A stretch of 64,000 nt of DNA, from assembly GCF_017377735.1 (NCBI RefSeq), contig NZ_JAFVMH010000007.1, positions 124,001 through 188,000 of the forward strand, written 5' to 3'. How positions within the stretch are numbered: position 1 is the first letter of the stretch; every line of letters begins with the position of its first letter. The stretch comes from Acetobacter garciniae. GTDB lineage: Bacteria > Pseudomonadota > Alphaproteobacteria > Acetobacterales > Acetobacteraceae. The position numbers and the translations under genes are program-made. The notes under the pieces are model-generated. The model had not been told where the DNA came from. It worked only from the letters and a program-made list of their open reading frames with translations, and ran no database searches. This document shows, piece by piece, positions 25,018 to 34,519 of the stretch.

Positions 25018-26493
25018 ATGACCTTGCGCCACCCCTCCGTCTCCGCCCCGACAGCGACGACAAGCCCCCGCACCACCGAACGCTCCACCGCCCCGGCCAC
25101 GCCGCAAGCGCAGCCCGACGGTGGGCCCCCACAGCCGGCAGGGGGAAAGGTGCGCTACAGTGCGGTAGTACCCCTGTTCATGGCCGTGCTGCTTTCGGTG
25201 CTGGATTATGCGGTCGCCAATATCGCCCTGCCCACCATTTCGGGCGCATTGTCGGTCTCGCAGGCGGAATCGGTCTGGGTGGTCAACGCCTATCAGTTGG
25301 CCAACGCCATGCTGCTGCTGCCTTTGGCCGCCTGGGCGGACCGGCTGGGCAGTGCGCGGCTGTGCCAGGCGGGGCTTGTCGTCATCATGCTGGGTTCGGC
25401 GTTATGTGCGACCACCTCCTCCTTCGGGATGCTGGTTTTCGCGCGCATTATCCAGGGTGCGGGCGGGGCATGCGTCATGTCCGTCAGTGCGGCACTGGTG
25501 CGCTCGGTCTATCCACCCGCTTTGCTGGGGCGGGGCCTGGCGCTGAACGCGCTTGTCACGGCCCTGGGTTTTGCCATCAGCCCGGCTGTGGCGTCCCTGA
25601 TCCTGTCCGTGGCGTCATGGCGGTGGCTGTTCCTGTTCAACCTGCCTTACGGCGTGCTGACACTGGCGCTGGCCCTGCGCTTTTTCCCCGCAACGCCCGT
25701 GCATGCCAACAGCATGAAAGCGCTGCCGGTGGTGCTGAACCTGCTCTTTTTCGGCGGGGTTCTGGTGGGGGCGGACCTGCTGGCCCATGGCAACGCGCCG
25801 GTGGCAGGCTGGGCGACCCTTCTGGGCGGGGTGGGCTGCCTGCTGGCCCTGCTGCATGTGCAACGCGAGGCGCAGACCCCGCTCCTGCCTGTGGACCTGC
25901 TGCGCAAATGGCCGTTCGGCCTGGCGTTCACGGTGTGCTTCATGGGGTATATGGCGGCCAATTTCTTCATGGTGTCCATTCCCTTCACGCTGACGGGCAT
26001 TTTCGGCCGCACCGCCGTGCAGAGCGGGCTGATCATCATGCTCTGGCCCCTGGGCATGGTGCTGGCAGGTCCCGTCGTGGGCCGCCTGTCCGACCGGGTA
26101 CCCGCGGCCGTTCTGTCCACCTTCGGGCTGGGCGTGGTGGGGGTGGGCTACCTGCTGCTGCGCGTAACGCCCGTGGTGGCTGCTGACTGGAATATCATGT
26201 GGCGGCTGGGGCTGGCGGGCATCGGCTTTGCGTTTTTCGTGGCCCCCAACAACAAGGCCATGATGGATGCCGCCCCCCTGCACCGTTCGCGCAGCGCCAG
26301 TGCCATGCTGTCCGTCGCGCGGATCATGGGCCAGTCCACGGGGGCGATTTTCGTGGCCCTTGTCATGGCCCATGTGCATAACGGCGCTGCCCTGCTGTGC
26401 CTGGACCTGGGTGTTGCCACAGCCTGGGGGGCGGCCCTTCTCAGCCTGTCGCGGGCGGGCCTGCGCCTGATACCCGCCCGGCCTGTTTCGTGA
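25018..26493 (+). CDS. MFS transporter, DHA2-type drug/metabolite exporter
   Basis: 491 residues with a ~45-residue Pro/Thr-rich N-terminal tail and about 13-14 hydrophobic segments. VLDYAVANIALPTISGAL in the first helix and WVVNAYQLANAML in the second are the DHA2 (EmrB/QacA) signatures, and RIIQGAGGACVMSVS is motif C-like. Proteins of this type export drugs or organic acids by proton antiport. It is the middle gene of the SDR-MFS-GntR operon, which suggests export of, or self-protection from, a compound handled by the SDR. Confidence 0.9.
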   Translation: MTLRHPSVSAPTATTSPRTTERSTAPATPQAQPDGGPPQPAGGKVRYSAVVPLFMAVLLSVLDYAVANIALPTISGALSVSQAESVWVVNAYQLANAMLLLPLAAWADRLGSARLCQAGLVVIMLGSALCATTSSFGMLVFARIIQGAGGACVMSVSAALVRSVYPPALLGRGLALNALVTALGFAISPAVASLILSVASWRWLFLFNLPYGVLTLALALRFFPATPVHANSMKALPVVLNLLFFGGVLVGADLLAHGNAPVAGWATLLGGVGCLLALLHVQREAQTPLLPVDLLRKWPFGLAFTVCFMGYMAANFFMVSIPFTLTGIFGRTAVQSGLIIMLWPLGMVLAGPVVGRLSDRVPAAVLSTFGLGVVGVGYLLLRVTPVVAADWNIMWRLGLAGIGFAFFVAPNNKAMMDAAPLHRSRSASAMLSVARIMGQSTGAIFVALVMAHVHNGAALLCLDLGVATAWGAALLSLSRAGLRLIPARPVS

Positions 26494-26510
26494 ATGCAAG
26501 GGTGACACGC

Positions 26511-27218
26511 ATGCAGTCCCTTCCGTCCTCCTCCCTGTCCGACACGATCGCCACGGCACTGATGCAGCGGATCGTGAACGGCACATACGGCCGTGGCGAC
26601 AAGCTGCCGAGCAATGCCGAATTATGCGAGGAATTCGGTGTCAGCCGCACGGTGGTGCGCGAAGCCCTGGCCTCCCTCAAGCTGGGGGGGCGTATCATCT
26701 CGCGCCAGGGTGCGGGGGTGTTCGTGTCCGACCGCGTGCAGAAAATGCCCGCCATGGCCTGGCCCTTGCCCAATATCCGCGCCTGCCTGGAAATTCTGGA
26801 ATTCCGGATCGGGGTGGAAATGCAGGCCGCGGCCCTGGCCGCCCAGCGCCGCACGCCCGATACGCTGCAAGCCCTGTACCAGGCCCATGCTGCCTTTGCG
26901 GAGCAGGACACGCACGACCCGGAAAAGGAAGCCCTGGCCGATTTCGGCTTTCACCTGGCCATAGCCAAAACGGCGGGCAACCCGCGCTTTGCCGAATTCC
27001 TGCAAACCACCATTGCCGAGATCTGCCGCGACCTGCACACCAAATATACCGAAAGTGCGAAACACAGCGCAGCCTATTTCGCCCAGACGGTCACCGAACA
27101 TACCGAAATCCTGGCCGCGATTTCGGACGGCAACGCCCCCCTGGCCCAGACCCGCATGCAACTGCACCTTGAAGACGGGCTGAACCGATACCGCCGGCTG
27201 CTCAGCACCGCGCGGTAG
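26511..27218 (+). CDS. GntR/FadR-family regulator
   Basis: 235 residues from the ATG at 26511, with AAGG upstream. The winged helix is in SDTIATALMQRIVNGTYGRG, LCEEFGVSRTVVREALASL and the wing GRIISRQGAGVFVSD (residues ~9-75). An FCD-type C-terminal domain follows (ALADFGFHLAIAKTAGN, VTEHTEILAAI). It is the last gene of the SDR-MFS operon, 17 bases after the MFS gene, and is likely its local regulator; it could also act at the palindrome near 22.45 kb. The effector is unknown. Confidence 0.9.
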   Translation: MQSLPSSSLSDTIATALMQRIVNGTYGRGDKLPSNAELCEEFGVSRTVVREALASLKLGGRIISRQGAGVFVSDRVQKMPAMAWPLPNIRACLEILEFRIGVEMQAAALAAQRRTPDTLQALYQAHAAFAEQDTHDPEKEALADFGFHLAIAKTAGNPRFAEFLQTTIAEICRDLHTKYTESAKHSAAYFAQTVTEHTEILAAISDGNAPLAQTRMQLHLEDGLNRYRRLLSTAR

Positions 27219-27239
27219 GACCGGGGCAGGCCATGCGTC

Positions 27240-28388
27240 CTAGCGATGGACCCGCACGGCCAGGAAGGACGCCGCACTGGCCATGACGATCACCCCCGCC
27301 ATGGCGGCAACGCCAAAGAACCCGTACGCCGCATAAAGCGAGCCCATGCAGAGCGGGCCCGCAAAAACCGCTACATAGGTCACGGCAGAATAAATACCCA
27401 TGACAACGCCGCGCGCTTCCGCCGCATACCGGTTCAGCGTCACGATCAGGGCGTTCAGGCCCAACTGGTTCAGAAACCCCCAGACCGCACTGTTGGCGAA
27501 CGCCCACATTCGCGTGGAAGACGCAGGCAGCCACGCGAAATAGCACGCGCTGATCAGCACAAGCGAGCAGACGATATACGTTTTGGAAGCATGGGGCGCG
27601 AAATGGCTGAGCATGAGCCCGGCAATGCCAAAGCCCAGCCCGTAGGCGAACACGAAAGACCCCGCCCCCTGCGCCGACAGATGCAGGAGCACGCGCAGCC
27701 CTTCGCCAAAATAGGCGAATGTTCCGTAAAAGGCGGTCATGTAGCCGAAAACGATCAGCAGCATGAAGGCAACGCCGGGAATGCGCAAAGCCCCGCGCAG
27801 GGAAACCCGCTCCGCCGGGCGGGACATACTGATCCCGCGCAAAGACAGCCACAGCGCGCAGGCCACGATCAGGGATAATGTGCCGGTTATCCTGTAGACC
27901 GAACGCCAGCCGATATGTTCGGTCACATAGGCCGCGAACGGCACCCCGAACACGAGCGAGAGCGACCAGCCGGTCAGCACCAGGCCGATGAACCGGGCCT
28001 CCTTCCCGCGGGGGGAGACCGCGGCCGTCGTGGCGTAGGTGCCGGGCAGCAGCACGCCGACCGCCACCCCCGCAATGGCCTGGGCCAGGCACAGATGCAC
28101 CCAGTGCGTGCTCAGGCTGCTGGTAAATTCCGCCACACCCAGAAGCAGGGCCGAAAGGGACAGAACCCGTGCGGGGCCCCACCGGTCCAGTTCCGAGGAC
28201 AACACCAGGGAAGACACCGCCGTGGCCGCGCCGAAAGCCGAGATCGCCCAGGCGACATGGTAGGGCACGGTCCCCAGTGACGCGCTGACCTCACGCAGGA
28301 TGGGGGTGAGAATGAATGCATTGGACCCCACGGCCACCACGGCCGCGAACAACGCCGCGACCTGATTCCAGCGAGCATGATGTGCCAC
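27240..28388 (-). CDS. MFS transporter
   Basis: 382 residues and about 12 hydrophobic segments. The GTG at 28388 was chosen because GGAGG lies upstream in CAGGAGGGTTTGCGTACG and the protein then starts VAHHARWNQVAALFAAVVAV; the longer frame runs into the next gene's end and is not credible. Family features include the loop SSELDRWGPARVLSLSA after helix 2 and YATTAAVSPRGKEARFIG. It resembles sugar-efflux or arabinose-efflux (AraJ-like) permeases. The substrate is unknown. It converges with the GntR gene, 21 bases apart, and lies downstream of an ABC exporter in the same direction. Confidence 0.85.
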   Translation of the reverse strand: MAHHARWNQVAALFAAVVAVGSNAFILTPILREVSASLGTVPYHVAWAISAFGAATAVSSLVLSSELDRWGPARVLSLSALLLGVAEFTSSLSTHWVHLCLAQAIAGVAVGVLLPGTYATTAAVSPRGKEARFIGLVLTGWSLSLVFGVPFAAYVTEHIGWRSVYRITGTLSLIVACALWLSLRGISMSRPAERVSLRGALRIPGVAFMLLIVFGYMTAFYGTFAYFGEGLRVLLHLSAQGAGSFVFAYGLGFGIAGLMLSHFAPHASKTYIVCSLVLISACYFAWLPASSTRMWAFANSAVWGFLNQLGLNALIVTLNRYAAEARGVVMGIYSAVTYVAVFAGPLCMGSLYAAYGFFGVAAMAGVIVMASAASFLAVRVHR

Positions 28389-28554
28389 CGTACGCAAACC
28401 CTCCTGAATGGTTCCGTGAGGTGGCACGCCGGGGCAAAACGGATCAACAAAAATCGTCACGAACCGGAACGAATTTTTGCGATATTTTTGCGCGCGATAC
28501 AACGGCAAGGCCCGCCGGCCCGAAGGTGCCACCGGGGCAACAGGCTGGGGCCGG

Positions 28555-30357
28555 CTACAGGCTTTGCAGCGTGTACAGGCGCTGGTACAGCCCGCCCGTG
28601 CGCGCCAGCAGGGCCTGGTGCGTGCCATCTTCGACAATGCGGCCGTGTTCGAACACTAGAATACGGTCCAGCCCCACCACGGTCGCCAGCCTGTGGGCGA
28701 CCACCAGCACGGTACGCCCCTGCATGAGGCGCTGCATGGCCTCCTGCACCTGGGCTTCTGATTCCGAATCAAGGCTGGCCGTGGCCTCATCCAGCACCAG
28801 AATGGGGGCGTCGGCCAGGAAGGCGCGGGCAATGGCCACGCGCTGGCGTTCCCCGCCTGAAAGCTTTATGCCGCGTTCGCCCACCAATGTGGCGTAGCCA
28901 TCTGGCAGGCGTTCGATAAAGCCTGCCGCATTGGCCTGTTTCGCGGCATGGGCGATCTGTTCGGGTGTGGCACCCGGCCGCCCATAGGCAATGTTTTCGG
29001 CCAGGCTGCGGTGGAACAGCATGGGGTCCTGCGGCACCAGGGCAATCTGCGCACGCAGGGCCGATTGCGCGACCGTGGCCAGATCCGTGCCGTCCACCTC
29101 CACCGTGCCCTGCTGGGGGGCGTACAGGCGCTGGAGCAGCTTGGTAAAGGTGGACTTGCCCGAACCCGACGGCCCCACCAGCCCCACGCGCGAACCGGGT
29201 GCTATTGTTACCGACAGGTCGGAAAAAATATCGCGCGTCTGGCCGGGGTAGCGAAAGGTCACGTGGCTGAAACGGATTTCCCCTTTGGTAATGCGAAACG
29301 GCACGGGGTGTGCCGGATCGCTGACCGCAACGGGGGTGCGCCACAGAAGCAGCAGTTCCTCCATTTCATTGACCGAGCGCTGCACGACCGAAACCTGCTG
29401 CCCGATTTCGCGCAGATAGCCTTGGACCAGAAAGGTCATGGTCAGCACATAGGCAACGTCGCCCGCGCCCGCCTGCCCACGCCACCACAGCCACACGGCC
29501 CCACCCGCCAGAGCCAGGCGCATGACCATGACGGCGGCCCCCTGGATATTGGCGCTGTCCGTGCCGCGCACCCACATCAGGGCCGTGGCCGTGCGCCAGC
29601 GCGTCATGATGCCTTCCAGCAGGCGTTCCTCGCGCTCTTCCGCACCAAAGGCCTTGACCACGGCATTGCATGTCACGGCATCGGCCAGGGCGGCCCCCAT
29701 GCGGCTGTCCCCCTCGTTGGCGGCCTGGGCGGAAGGGGCGACGTAACGCAGCGTCAGCAGGCAGGACAGCAGGATGAACAGCGCCGAAAGCACGCCCAGC
29801 AACACGCCCATGGCGGGCCAGTGCCACCCCAGCACCAGTGTTGTCAGCAGCAGCAGGCAGGCTTCGGGCAGCAGCATGAGCAGCAGCGTGTCGTCCAGCA
29901 TGTCCACCGCCCACATGCCGCGTGTCAGCCTGCGCACGGTCGACCCCGCGAAGGTGCTGGCGTGCCAGTCTGTGGAAAGACGCTGCACATGGGCAAAGGC
30001 CTCGGTGCCGATTTTCTGCATCACCCGCGTGGTAAGGGCCGTAATGCCCAGATAGGCGTAGCGCTTGGCCAGCACGCTGCCAAAGCCGCATGCCGCCATG
30101 GCCCCCAGCATCCACCCCGCATCGCGCACGGGGCCTGCCTGCCCGGCGGGGCCTGCCACATCCCCCACCAGGCGGCCCGCGATCACCGGCATCATGACAT
30201 CGGCCACGGTGGCGACCAGCGTTCCCGCCAGCGTCACACAAAGGGATGCGGGAAACGCCAGCCAGTGCCGCGCCACGAACCGCAGCACATCGACAAAAAG
30301 CGACGCCTGGCGCGTATCACTGGTATTCTGAGCCGTACCGGAACCTGAAGCAGACAT
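28555..30357 (-). CDS. ABC exporter half-transporter (TMD-NBD fusion)
   Basis: 600 residues from the ATG at 30357. Residues ~20-320 carry six membrane segments of the type I exporter fold. The nucleotide-binding domain has Walker A GPSGSGKS (about 395), the signature LSGGERQRVAIARAF, Walker B ILVLDEATASLDSES and the H-loop VVAHRLATVV. It works as a dimer in the inner membrane to export a lipid, drug or peptide; sequence alone does not tell. No outer-membrane or adaptor gene is adjacent. It is followed in the same direction by the MFS gene, 166 bases away. Confidence 0.9.
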   Translation of the reverse strand: MSASGSGTAQNTSDTRQASLFVDVLRFVARHWLAFPASLCVTLAGTLVATVADVMMPVIAGRLVGDVAGPAGQAGPVRDAGWMLGAMAACGFGSVLAKRYAYLGITALTTRVMQKIGTEAFAHVQRLSTDWHASTFAGSTVRRLTRGMWAVDMLDDTLLLMLLPEACLLLLTTLVLGWHWPAMGVLLGVLSALFILLSCLLTLRYVAPSAQAANEGDSRMGAALADAVTCNAVVKAFGAEEREERLLEGIMTRWRTATALMWVRGTDSANIQGAAVMVMRLALAGGAVWLWWRGQAGAGDVAYVLTMTFLVQGYLREIGQQVSVVQRSVNEMEELLLLWRTPVAVSDPAHPVPFRITKGEIRFSHVTFRYPGQTRDIFSDLSVTIAPGSRVGLVGPSGSGKSTFTKLLQRLYAPQQGTVEVDGTDLATVAQSALRAQIALVPQDPMLFHRSLAENIAYGRPGATPEQIAHAAKQANAAGFIERLPDGYATLVGERGIKLSGGERQRVAIARAFLADAPILVLDEATASLDSESEAQVQEAMQRLMQGRTVLVVAHRLATVVGLDRILVFEHGRIVEDGTHQALLARTGGLYQRLYTLQSL

Positions 30358-30796
30358 GCGCAACCCGTCAAAAAAACACAAACCCTGCGGCACCGGGCCA
30401 CACGGCACCCGTCCTGTATCGTGATGCGCCCCGGCCACGCAACCACACATGGCCCGGCGGCGGCGCACTCAGGCGGTGGAAAAACGGCCCGGACAGATAT
30501 CCGCCAGACCGCGCCCACCTATACGCCGCATGCCTGCCGCACCACGCATCGCGCCACGCAGCACCAGCGTTACGCGGGCCATGGGTGAAAAATGCCGCAT
30601 CACCCCGCACCCCTAAGGACGCGACCGGCAAGGGACGTCCTATGGGGGACGCCCGACTGGGAACGCCCGACGGGAGGGCGAGAAGACCCTTGCCAAGCCC
30701 GCCGGGGCCAGCCTAGGCTGCGCCGCGCAACGGTTTGCCAGCGCCACACCAGCCCGCCAGGCAAGGCCCGGGCGATAACTCCCGGGTGACAGGACA
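30358..30796. other. Long divergent intergenic region, no gene seen
   Basis: 439 GC-rich bases between the divergent ABC exporter and nth genes. Several open frames exist on both strands, but none has a supported start or recognisable protein. It presumably contains the two promoters; no tRNA or repeat was found. Confidence 0.4.
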
Positions 30797-31828
30797 ATGA
30801 CAGCAACGCGCGACCCCGCACCCCAGACCCCGCACCCCACGCAGGCCACGGACGGCAAGACCACCGGGGGCAAGACTGGCGATCGCAAGACTGGCAATCA
30901 CAAGGTGGGCAACCGCAAGGCGAGCGAAAGCAGGACCGTGCAAAAAACGAAGGCTGCCGCCCGCAAGCCCGAGAACGAGGGCGCGCCCGCTGTCACTGCT
31001 CCCACGGCAGCAACCAGAACCGCACCCCGGGCCACGCCCAAGGCGGTTGCCAAAGCCCCCGCGAAAAAGGGCGCGAAAGCCGCGAAACGACCCGGCGCGG
31101 CCCGTGCCGCCGGGGCAAAAACACCGCCCGAACCCGTATCGGCCCTGATCGCCCCGCGCGACATGACGCCGGAGGAAATCCGTGCTTTCCTGCTCGATCT
31201 GGCGCGCACCTGGCCGGATGCGAAAACGGAGCTGCATTATACCAGCACGTTCAGCCTGCTGGTGGCGGTGGTGCTGTCCGCTCAGGCGACGGATGCCTCG
31301 GTCAACCGGGTGACACCCGCCCTTTTCGCCGCCGCCCCCACGCCCCAGGCCATGGTCGCGCTGGGGGATGAAAAAGTGGGCGAGTTGATCCGCACCATCG
31401 GCCTGTGGCGCGCCAAGGCGAAGAACGTGGTCGAACTGTCGCGCCAGCTTGTGGCCGAGCATGGCGGGCAGGTGCCTTCCACGCGGGACGCGCTGGAAAA
31501 ACTGGCCGGGGTAGGGCGCAAGACCGCCAATGTGGTGCTGAACGTCGCCTTCGACCAGCCGACCGTGCCGGTCGATACGCATGTGTTCCGCCTGGCCAAC
31601 CGTTCGGGCCTGGGGCGCGGGAAAACGGTAGCGGCGGTGGAAGCAGCGCTGGAACGCCGCATTCCGCCGGACATGAAGCGCGACTCCCACCACTGGATGA
31701 TCCTGCACGGGCGCTATGTGTGCAAGGCGCGCAAGCCCGAATGCTGGCGGTGCGCGGCAAGCGGGCCCTGCCTGTTCCCCGCCAAGACCCCCGCCCCACG
31801 CGCAAAGCCCGCCAGGACGATCCGATAA
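30797..31828 (+). CDS. nth: Endonuclease III with a long basic N-terminal extension
   Basis: 343 residues; the enzyme proper begins near residue 115 (MTPEEIRAFLLDLARTWPD). The helix-hairpin-helix with catalytic Lys is KLAGVGRKTANVVLNVAF, the catalytic Asp is in VPVDTHVFRLANR, and the 4Fe-4S ligands have the exact spacing C-x6-C-x2-C-x5-C in CKARKPECWRCAASGPC. It removes oxidised pyrimidines from DNA and cuts the strand (base excision repair). The first ~110 residues are Lys/Ala/Pro-rich, like a histone-type DNA-binding tail, much longer than in E. coli Nth (211 residues). The ATG follows AGGACA. The stop codon lies inside a copy of the intergenic repeat. Confidence 0.93.
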   Translation: MTATRDPAPQTPHPTQATDGKTTGGKTGDRKTGNHKVGNRKASESRTVQKTKAAARKPENEGAPAVTAPTAATRTAPRATPKAVAKAPAKKGAKAAKRPGAARAAGAKTPPEPVSALIAPRDMTPEEIRAFLLDLARTWPDAKTELHYTSTFSLLVAVVLSAQATDASVNRVTPALFAAAPTPQAMVALGDEKVGELIRTIGLWRAKAKNVVELSRQLVAEHGGQVPSTRDALEKLAGVGRKTANVVLNVAFDQPTVPVDTHVFRLANRSGLGRGKTVAAVEAALERRIPPDMKRDSHHWMILHGRYVCKARKPECWRCAASGPCLFPAKTPAPRAKPARTIR

Positions 31829-31908
31829 AAGTTTTTGGTGAAGCTTTTTTCAAAAAGCTTGAGGAAACGTCACCTTTTTGAAAAAAGGCGACACCCGGAA
31901 ACTTTTAT
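31825..31908. repeat. 84-bp intergenic repeat, copy C
   Basis: Starts ATAAAAGTTTTTGGTG and ends GGAAACTTTTAT. It contains the hairpins GAAGCTTTTTTCAAAAAGCTT and, further on, CACCTTTTTGAAAAAAGGCG. Its orientation is reversed relative to copy B. The TAA of nth (31826-31828) is inside the element's first bases. It lies between convergent nth and hemH and may serve as a two-way terminator. Confidence 0.88.
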
Positions 31909-31979
31909 GAATTTTCAGGCTCTTTCGTGGGGCTCCCTGCCCCAGCCGCACACACCCTTGTACGTCGGCACAAAGCGTC

Positions 31980-33032
31980 CTACAGCCAGCCTGCCAGTTC
32001 ACGGCGGGCAAGTTTTTCCAGCAGGTCGATACTGGCGGGGCTGTCGTTCAGGCAGGGGATAAGAGTGAAGGATTCCCCCCCGGCGGCCAGAAATTCCTCA
32101 CGCACCTCATTGCCGATTTCATCCAGCGTTTCCAGGCAGTCGGCCATGAAACCGGGCATGACCACGGCAATCCGCGTAACCCCCCGCGCCGGCAGGGCTT
32201 TGATGAACGGGGCCGTATAGGGTTCAAGCCATTTGGCCGGGCCGAAACGGGACTGGAACGTCATGGGCAGGGTGGTTTCATCCATGCCCAAGGCCGCGCG
32301 CAGGGCCGTGACCGTTTTCAGGCAGTCCGCCGCGTAGGAATCGCCCTTGGCCACATAATCCTTGGGCAGGCCGTGGAAGGACGCCACCACCATCTGGAAG
32401 GGCTGGGCCTGCGACGGGGCCTGGGCCTGAACCTGGGCCTGCGCGTCACGCACGCTCCGGGCAAGGGCTGCGATAAAATCCGGATCGTCCGCGAAGGGGG
32501 GCAGGGTGCGCAGGGCGGGCTGGTTGCGCAGTTTCATCAACGCGCGAAAAATCTGGTCGTTGGCCGTGGCGGTCGTGGTCGCACTGTATTGCGGGTACAA
32601 CGGCATGGTCAGGATACGATCGCAGCCCTGGCGCAGCAGGTCATGCAGCGCCTCGGCCAATGACGGGCGGCCATAGCGCATGCCCCACACCACCGGCACG
32701 CCCGATACGGCCAGGCGTTCGGCCAGTTTTTCGGCCTGGCGGCGCGTGACCCCGCGCAAGGGGCTTTCATTGCGCTGCGTATCCCATATGCGGGCATAGG
32801 CGCGGCCGCTGGCCCGGGGCCGCGTGCTCAGCACCACGCCTTGCAGGATGGGCTGCCACAGCACGGGCGGGCCTTCTATCACCCGCCGGTCTGACAGGAA
32901 TTCAGACAGGTAGCGGCGCACCGCGCCATAGCCCGTATCGTCCGGCGTGCCGAGATTGACCACGATAACCCCCGGCTTGCCCGAAGGATACTGCCCGTCC
33001 GACCCTTCGGCCGGAATGTGATGAAAGACCAT
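31980..33032 (-). CDS. hemH: Ferrochelatase
   Basis: 350 residues from the ATG at 33032, with GGGGG upstream. Typical start GVIVVNLGTPDDTGYGAVRRYLSEF at about residue 20, LSDRRVIEGP, MRYGRPSLAEAL, MPLYPQYSATTTATA, the metal-binding His in ASFHGLPKDYVAKGDSY and the acidic site CLETLDEIGNEVREEF. It inserts ferrous iron into protoporphyrin IX in the last step of heme synthesis, at the membrane. Heme supply matters for the cytochrome-linked oxidases of acetic acid bacteria. It follows mutY by 46 bases in the same direction. The window shows no other heme synthesis genes. Confidence 0.95.
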   Translation of the reverse strand: MVFHHIPAEGSDGQYPSGKPGVIVVNLGTPDDTGYGAVRRYLSEFLSDRRVIEGPPVLWQPILQGVVLSTRPRASGRAYARIWDTQRNESPLRGVTRRQAEKLAERLAVSGVPVVWGMRYGRPSLAEALHDLLRQGCDRILTMPLYPQYSATTTATANDQIFRALMKLRNQPALRTLPPFADDPDFIAALARSVRDAQAQVQAQAPSQAQPFQMVVASFHGLPKDYVAKGDSYAADCLKTVTALRAALGMDETTLPMTFQSRFGPAKWLEPYTAPFIKALPARGVTRIAVVMPGFMADCLETLDEIGNEVREEFLAAGGESFTLIPCLNDSPASIDLLEKLARRELAGWL

Positions 33033-33078
33033 GAAACCCCCGTACGTTACCGTTCCTGGCGCGCAAGACCGCCCGCCG

Positions 33079-34509
33079 TCAAGCAGGGCTTCCCCGCCGC
33101 CCCGCCCGCGCGGCACCCCGGCGGATGGCGTGGCGCCCCCCACCCGTCCGCGAAGCCGCCGTGCGGGCCGCGCCACGCCGCGATGGGCCGGGCGTGGAGA
33201 CAGGCGCTGGAACGGGCTCTGGCGGTGCCGCACCTGCTGGGGGCTCCGCGTCCCCGGCCTTGGAGGGGGGCACCTGCGTCCTTGCCGAACCTGCCCGCCC
33301 ACGCCGGGGCACACCTGCCTTGGCAGACGGGGCCAGTAAAGACCCCGTGCCCGCAAAACCATGCTGCACAGGGGCGCAGGGTGCGGGGGCTTGTTCGGCA
33401 CTATCGGTCCCGCAAGCCAGAACCCGCGCCCCCAGGTCAAGGCATTTGCGCATGACCGATGGCAGGGACGCCCCGCGCGCCTGCTCCAGCGGCAGCAGGA
33501 AACCGTCGCGCACATCGTGGTTGGAAAAACGCTCTAGCCGGGCTGCGTACACCACAAGTTCGAGCGTGAAATGCGTGAATACGTGCCGCACATTGCCCGC
33601 CACCTGCCACGGGGTGTTACGGGCCGCCTGAACCGGGGCGTGGGACAGGGCCTCAGCCTCCGGCCAGGGCTGGGGCCGCCAGTCCGTTCCGGGCAGTTCC
33701 GTCATGGCGGCCAGCAGCCCGGTTTCGGGCCTGCGGCGCAGCAGCACCTGCCCCGCCGCATCCATGGCCAGAAAATGCACCCCATACCGCACGGGGCGCG
33801 CCACCTTGGGGGCCTTGCGCGGCAGGCTGGCCGCTGTGCCCGCCGCATGGGCCGCACAGTTCGCATGCCAGGGGCACAGGCCGCAGGCTGGCTGGCGCGG
33901 CGAACACAGCGACGCCCCCAGGTCGAACAGGGCCTGCGCAAAGGCGGATGGGCGGGCCCGGGCCTGCGGGTCCGCGTTCAGGCCGGCGGCCAGTGTGGCC
34001 AGCGTCCTGCGGGCGGCGGGCAGGGGGTCGGCCATGTTGAACAGCCGCGCGGTCACGCGTTCGACATTGCCATCCACGGGCACGACCGGCACGCCAAAGG
34101 CAATGGCCGCAACGGCCGCTGCGGTATACGCACCGATACCGGGCAGGGCCTGCAACCCCGCAACCGTTGTGGGGAACCCCCCACGGGCCGCGACCGCCTG
34201 CGCACAGGCATGCAGGTTGCGCGCGCGCGAATAATAGCCAAGCCCCGCCCACGCCGCCAGAACCTGCTCGCGATCGGCGGCGGCCAGGGCCTGCACGGTC
34301 GGGAACAGGGCGAGGAATTTTTCGTAATAGGGAATGACCGCCTTGACCGTGGTCTGCTGGAGCATGATCTCGCTCAGCCAGACGCGGTAGGGATCGGGGG
34401 CGTGCGTGCCTGCGCCATCCCCCGTTTGCCGATCCGGCAGCCGCCATGGCAAGGTGCGGGAATGTCTGTCATACCAGTGCAACAGGGCATGGGCGGGCGG
34501 TATAGTCAC
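33079..34509 (-). CDS. mutY: A/G-specific adenine glycosylase with a long C-terminal tail
   Basis: About 476 residues. The likely start is the GTG at 34509, giving TIPPAHALLHWYDRHSRTLPWR; the upstream frame overlaps the divergent DUF721 gene. Motifs: EIMLQQTTVKAVIPYYEKF, the helix-hairpin-helix ALPGIGAYTAAAV with catalytic Asp in VVPVDGNVERV, and Fe-S cysteines in CSPRQPACGLCPWHANC. The C-terminal NUDIX-like domain (residues ~230-360) recognises 8-oxoG. It removes adenine mispaired with 8-oxoG. The last ~110 residues are Pro/Ala/Arg-rich, low complexity and not part of the family, so the tail may be disordered. Confidence 0.93.
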   Translation of the reverse strand: MTIPPAHALLHWYDRHSRTLPWRLPDRQTGDGAGTHAPDPYRVWLSEIMLQQTTVKAVIPYYEKFLALFPTVQALAAADREQVLAAWAGLGYYSRARNLHACAQAVAARGGFPTTVAGLQALPGIGAYTAAAVAAIAFGVPVVPVDGNVERVTARLFNMADPLPAARRTLATLAAGLNADPQARARPSAFAQALFDLGASLCSPRQPACGLCPWHANCAAHAAGTAASLPRKAPKVARPVRYGVHFLAMDAAGQVLLRRRPETGLLAAMTELPGTDWRPQPWPEAEALSHAPVQAARNTPWQVAGNVRHVFTHFTLELVVYAARLERFSNHDVRDGFLLPLEQARGASLPSVMRKCLDLGARVLACGTDSAEQAPAPCAPVQHGFAGTGSLLAPSAKAGVPRRGRAGSARTQVPPSKAGDAEPPAGAAPPEPVPAPVSTPGPSRRGAARTAASRTGGGRHAIRRGAARAGRRGSPA

Positions 34510-34519
34510 GGAGGCAGTT

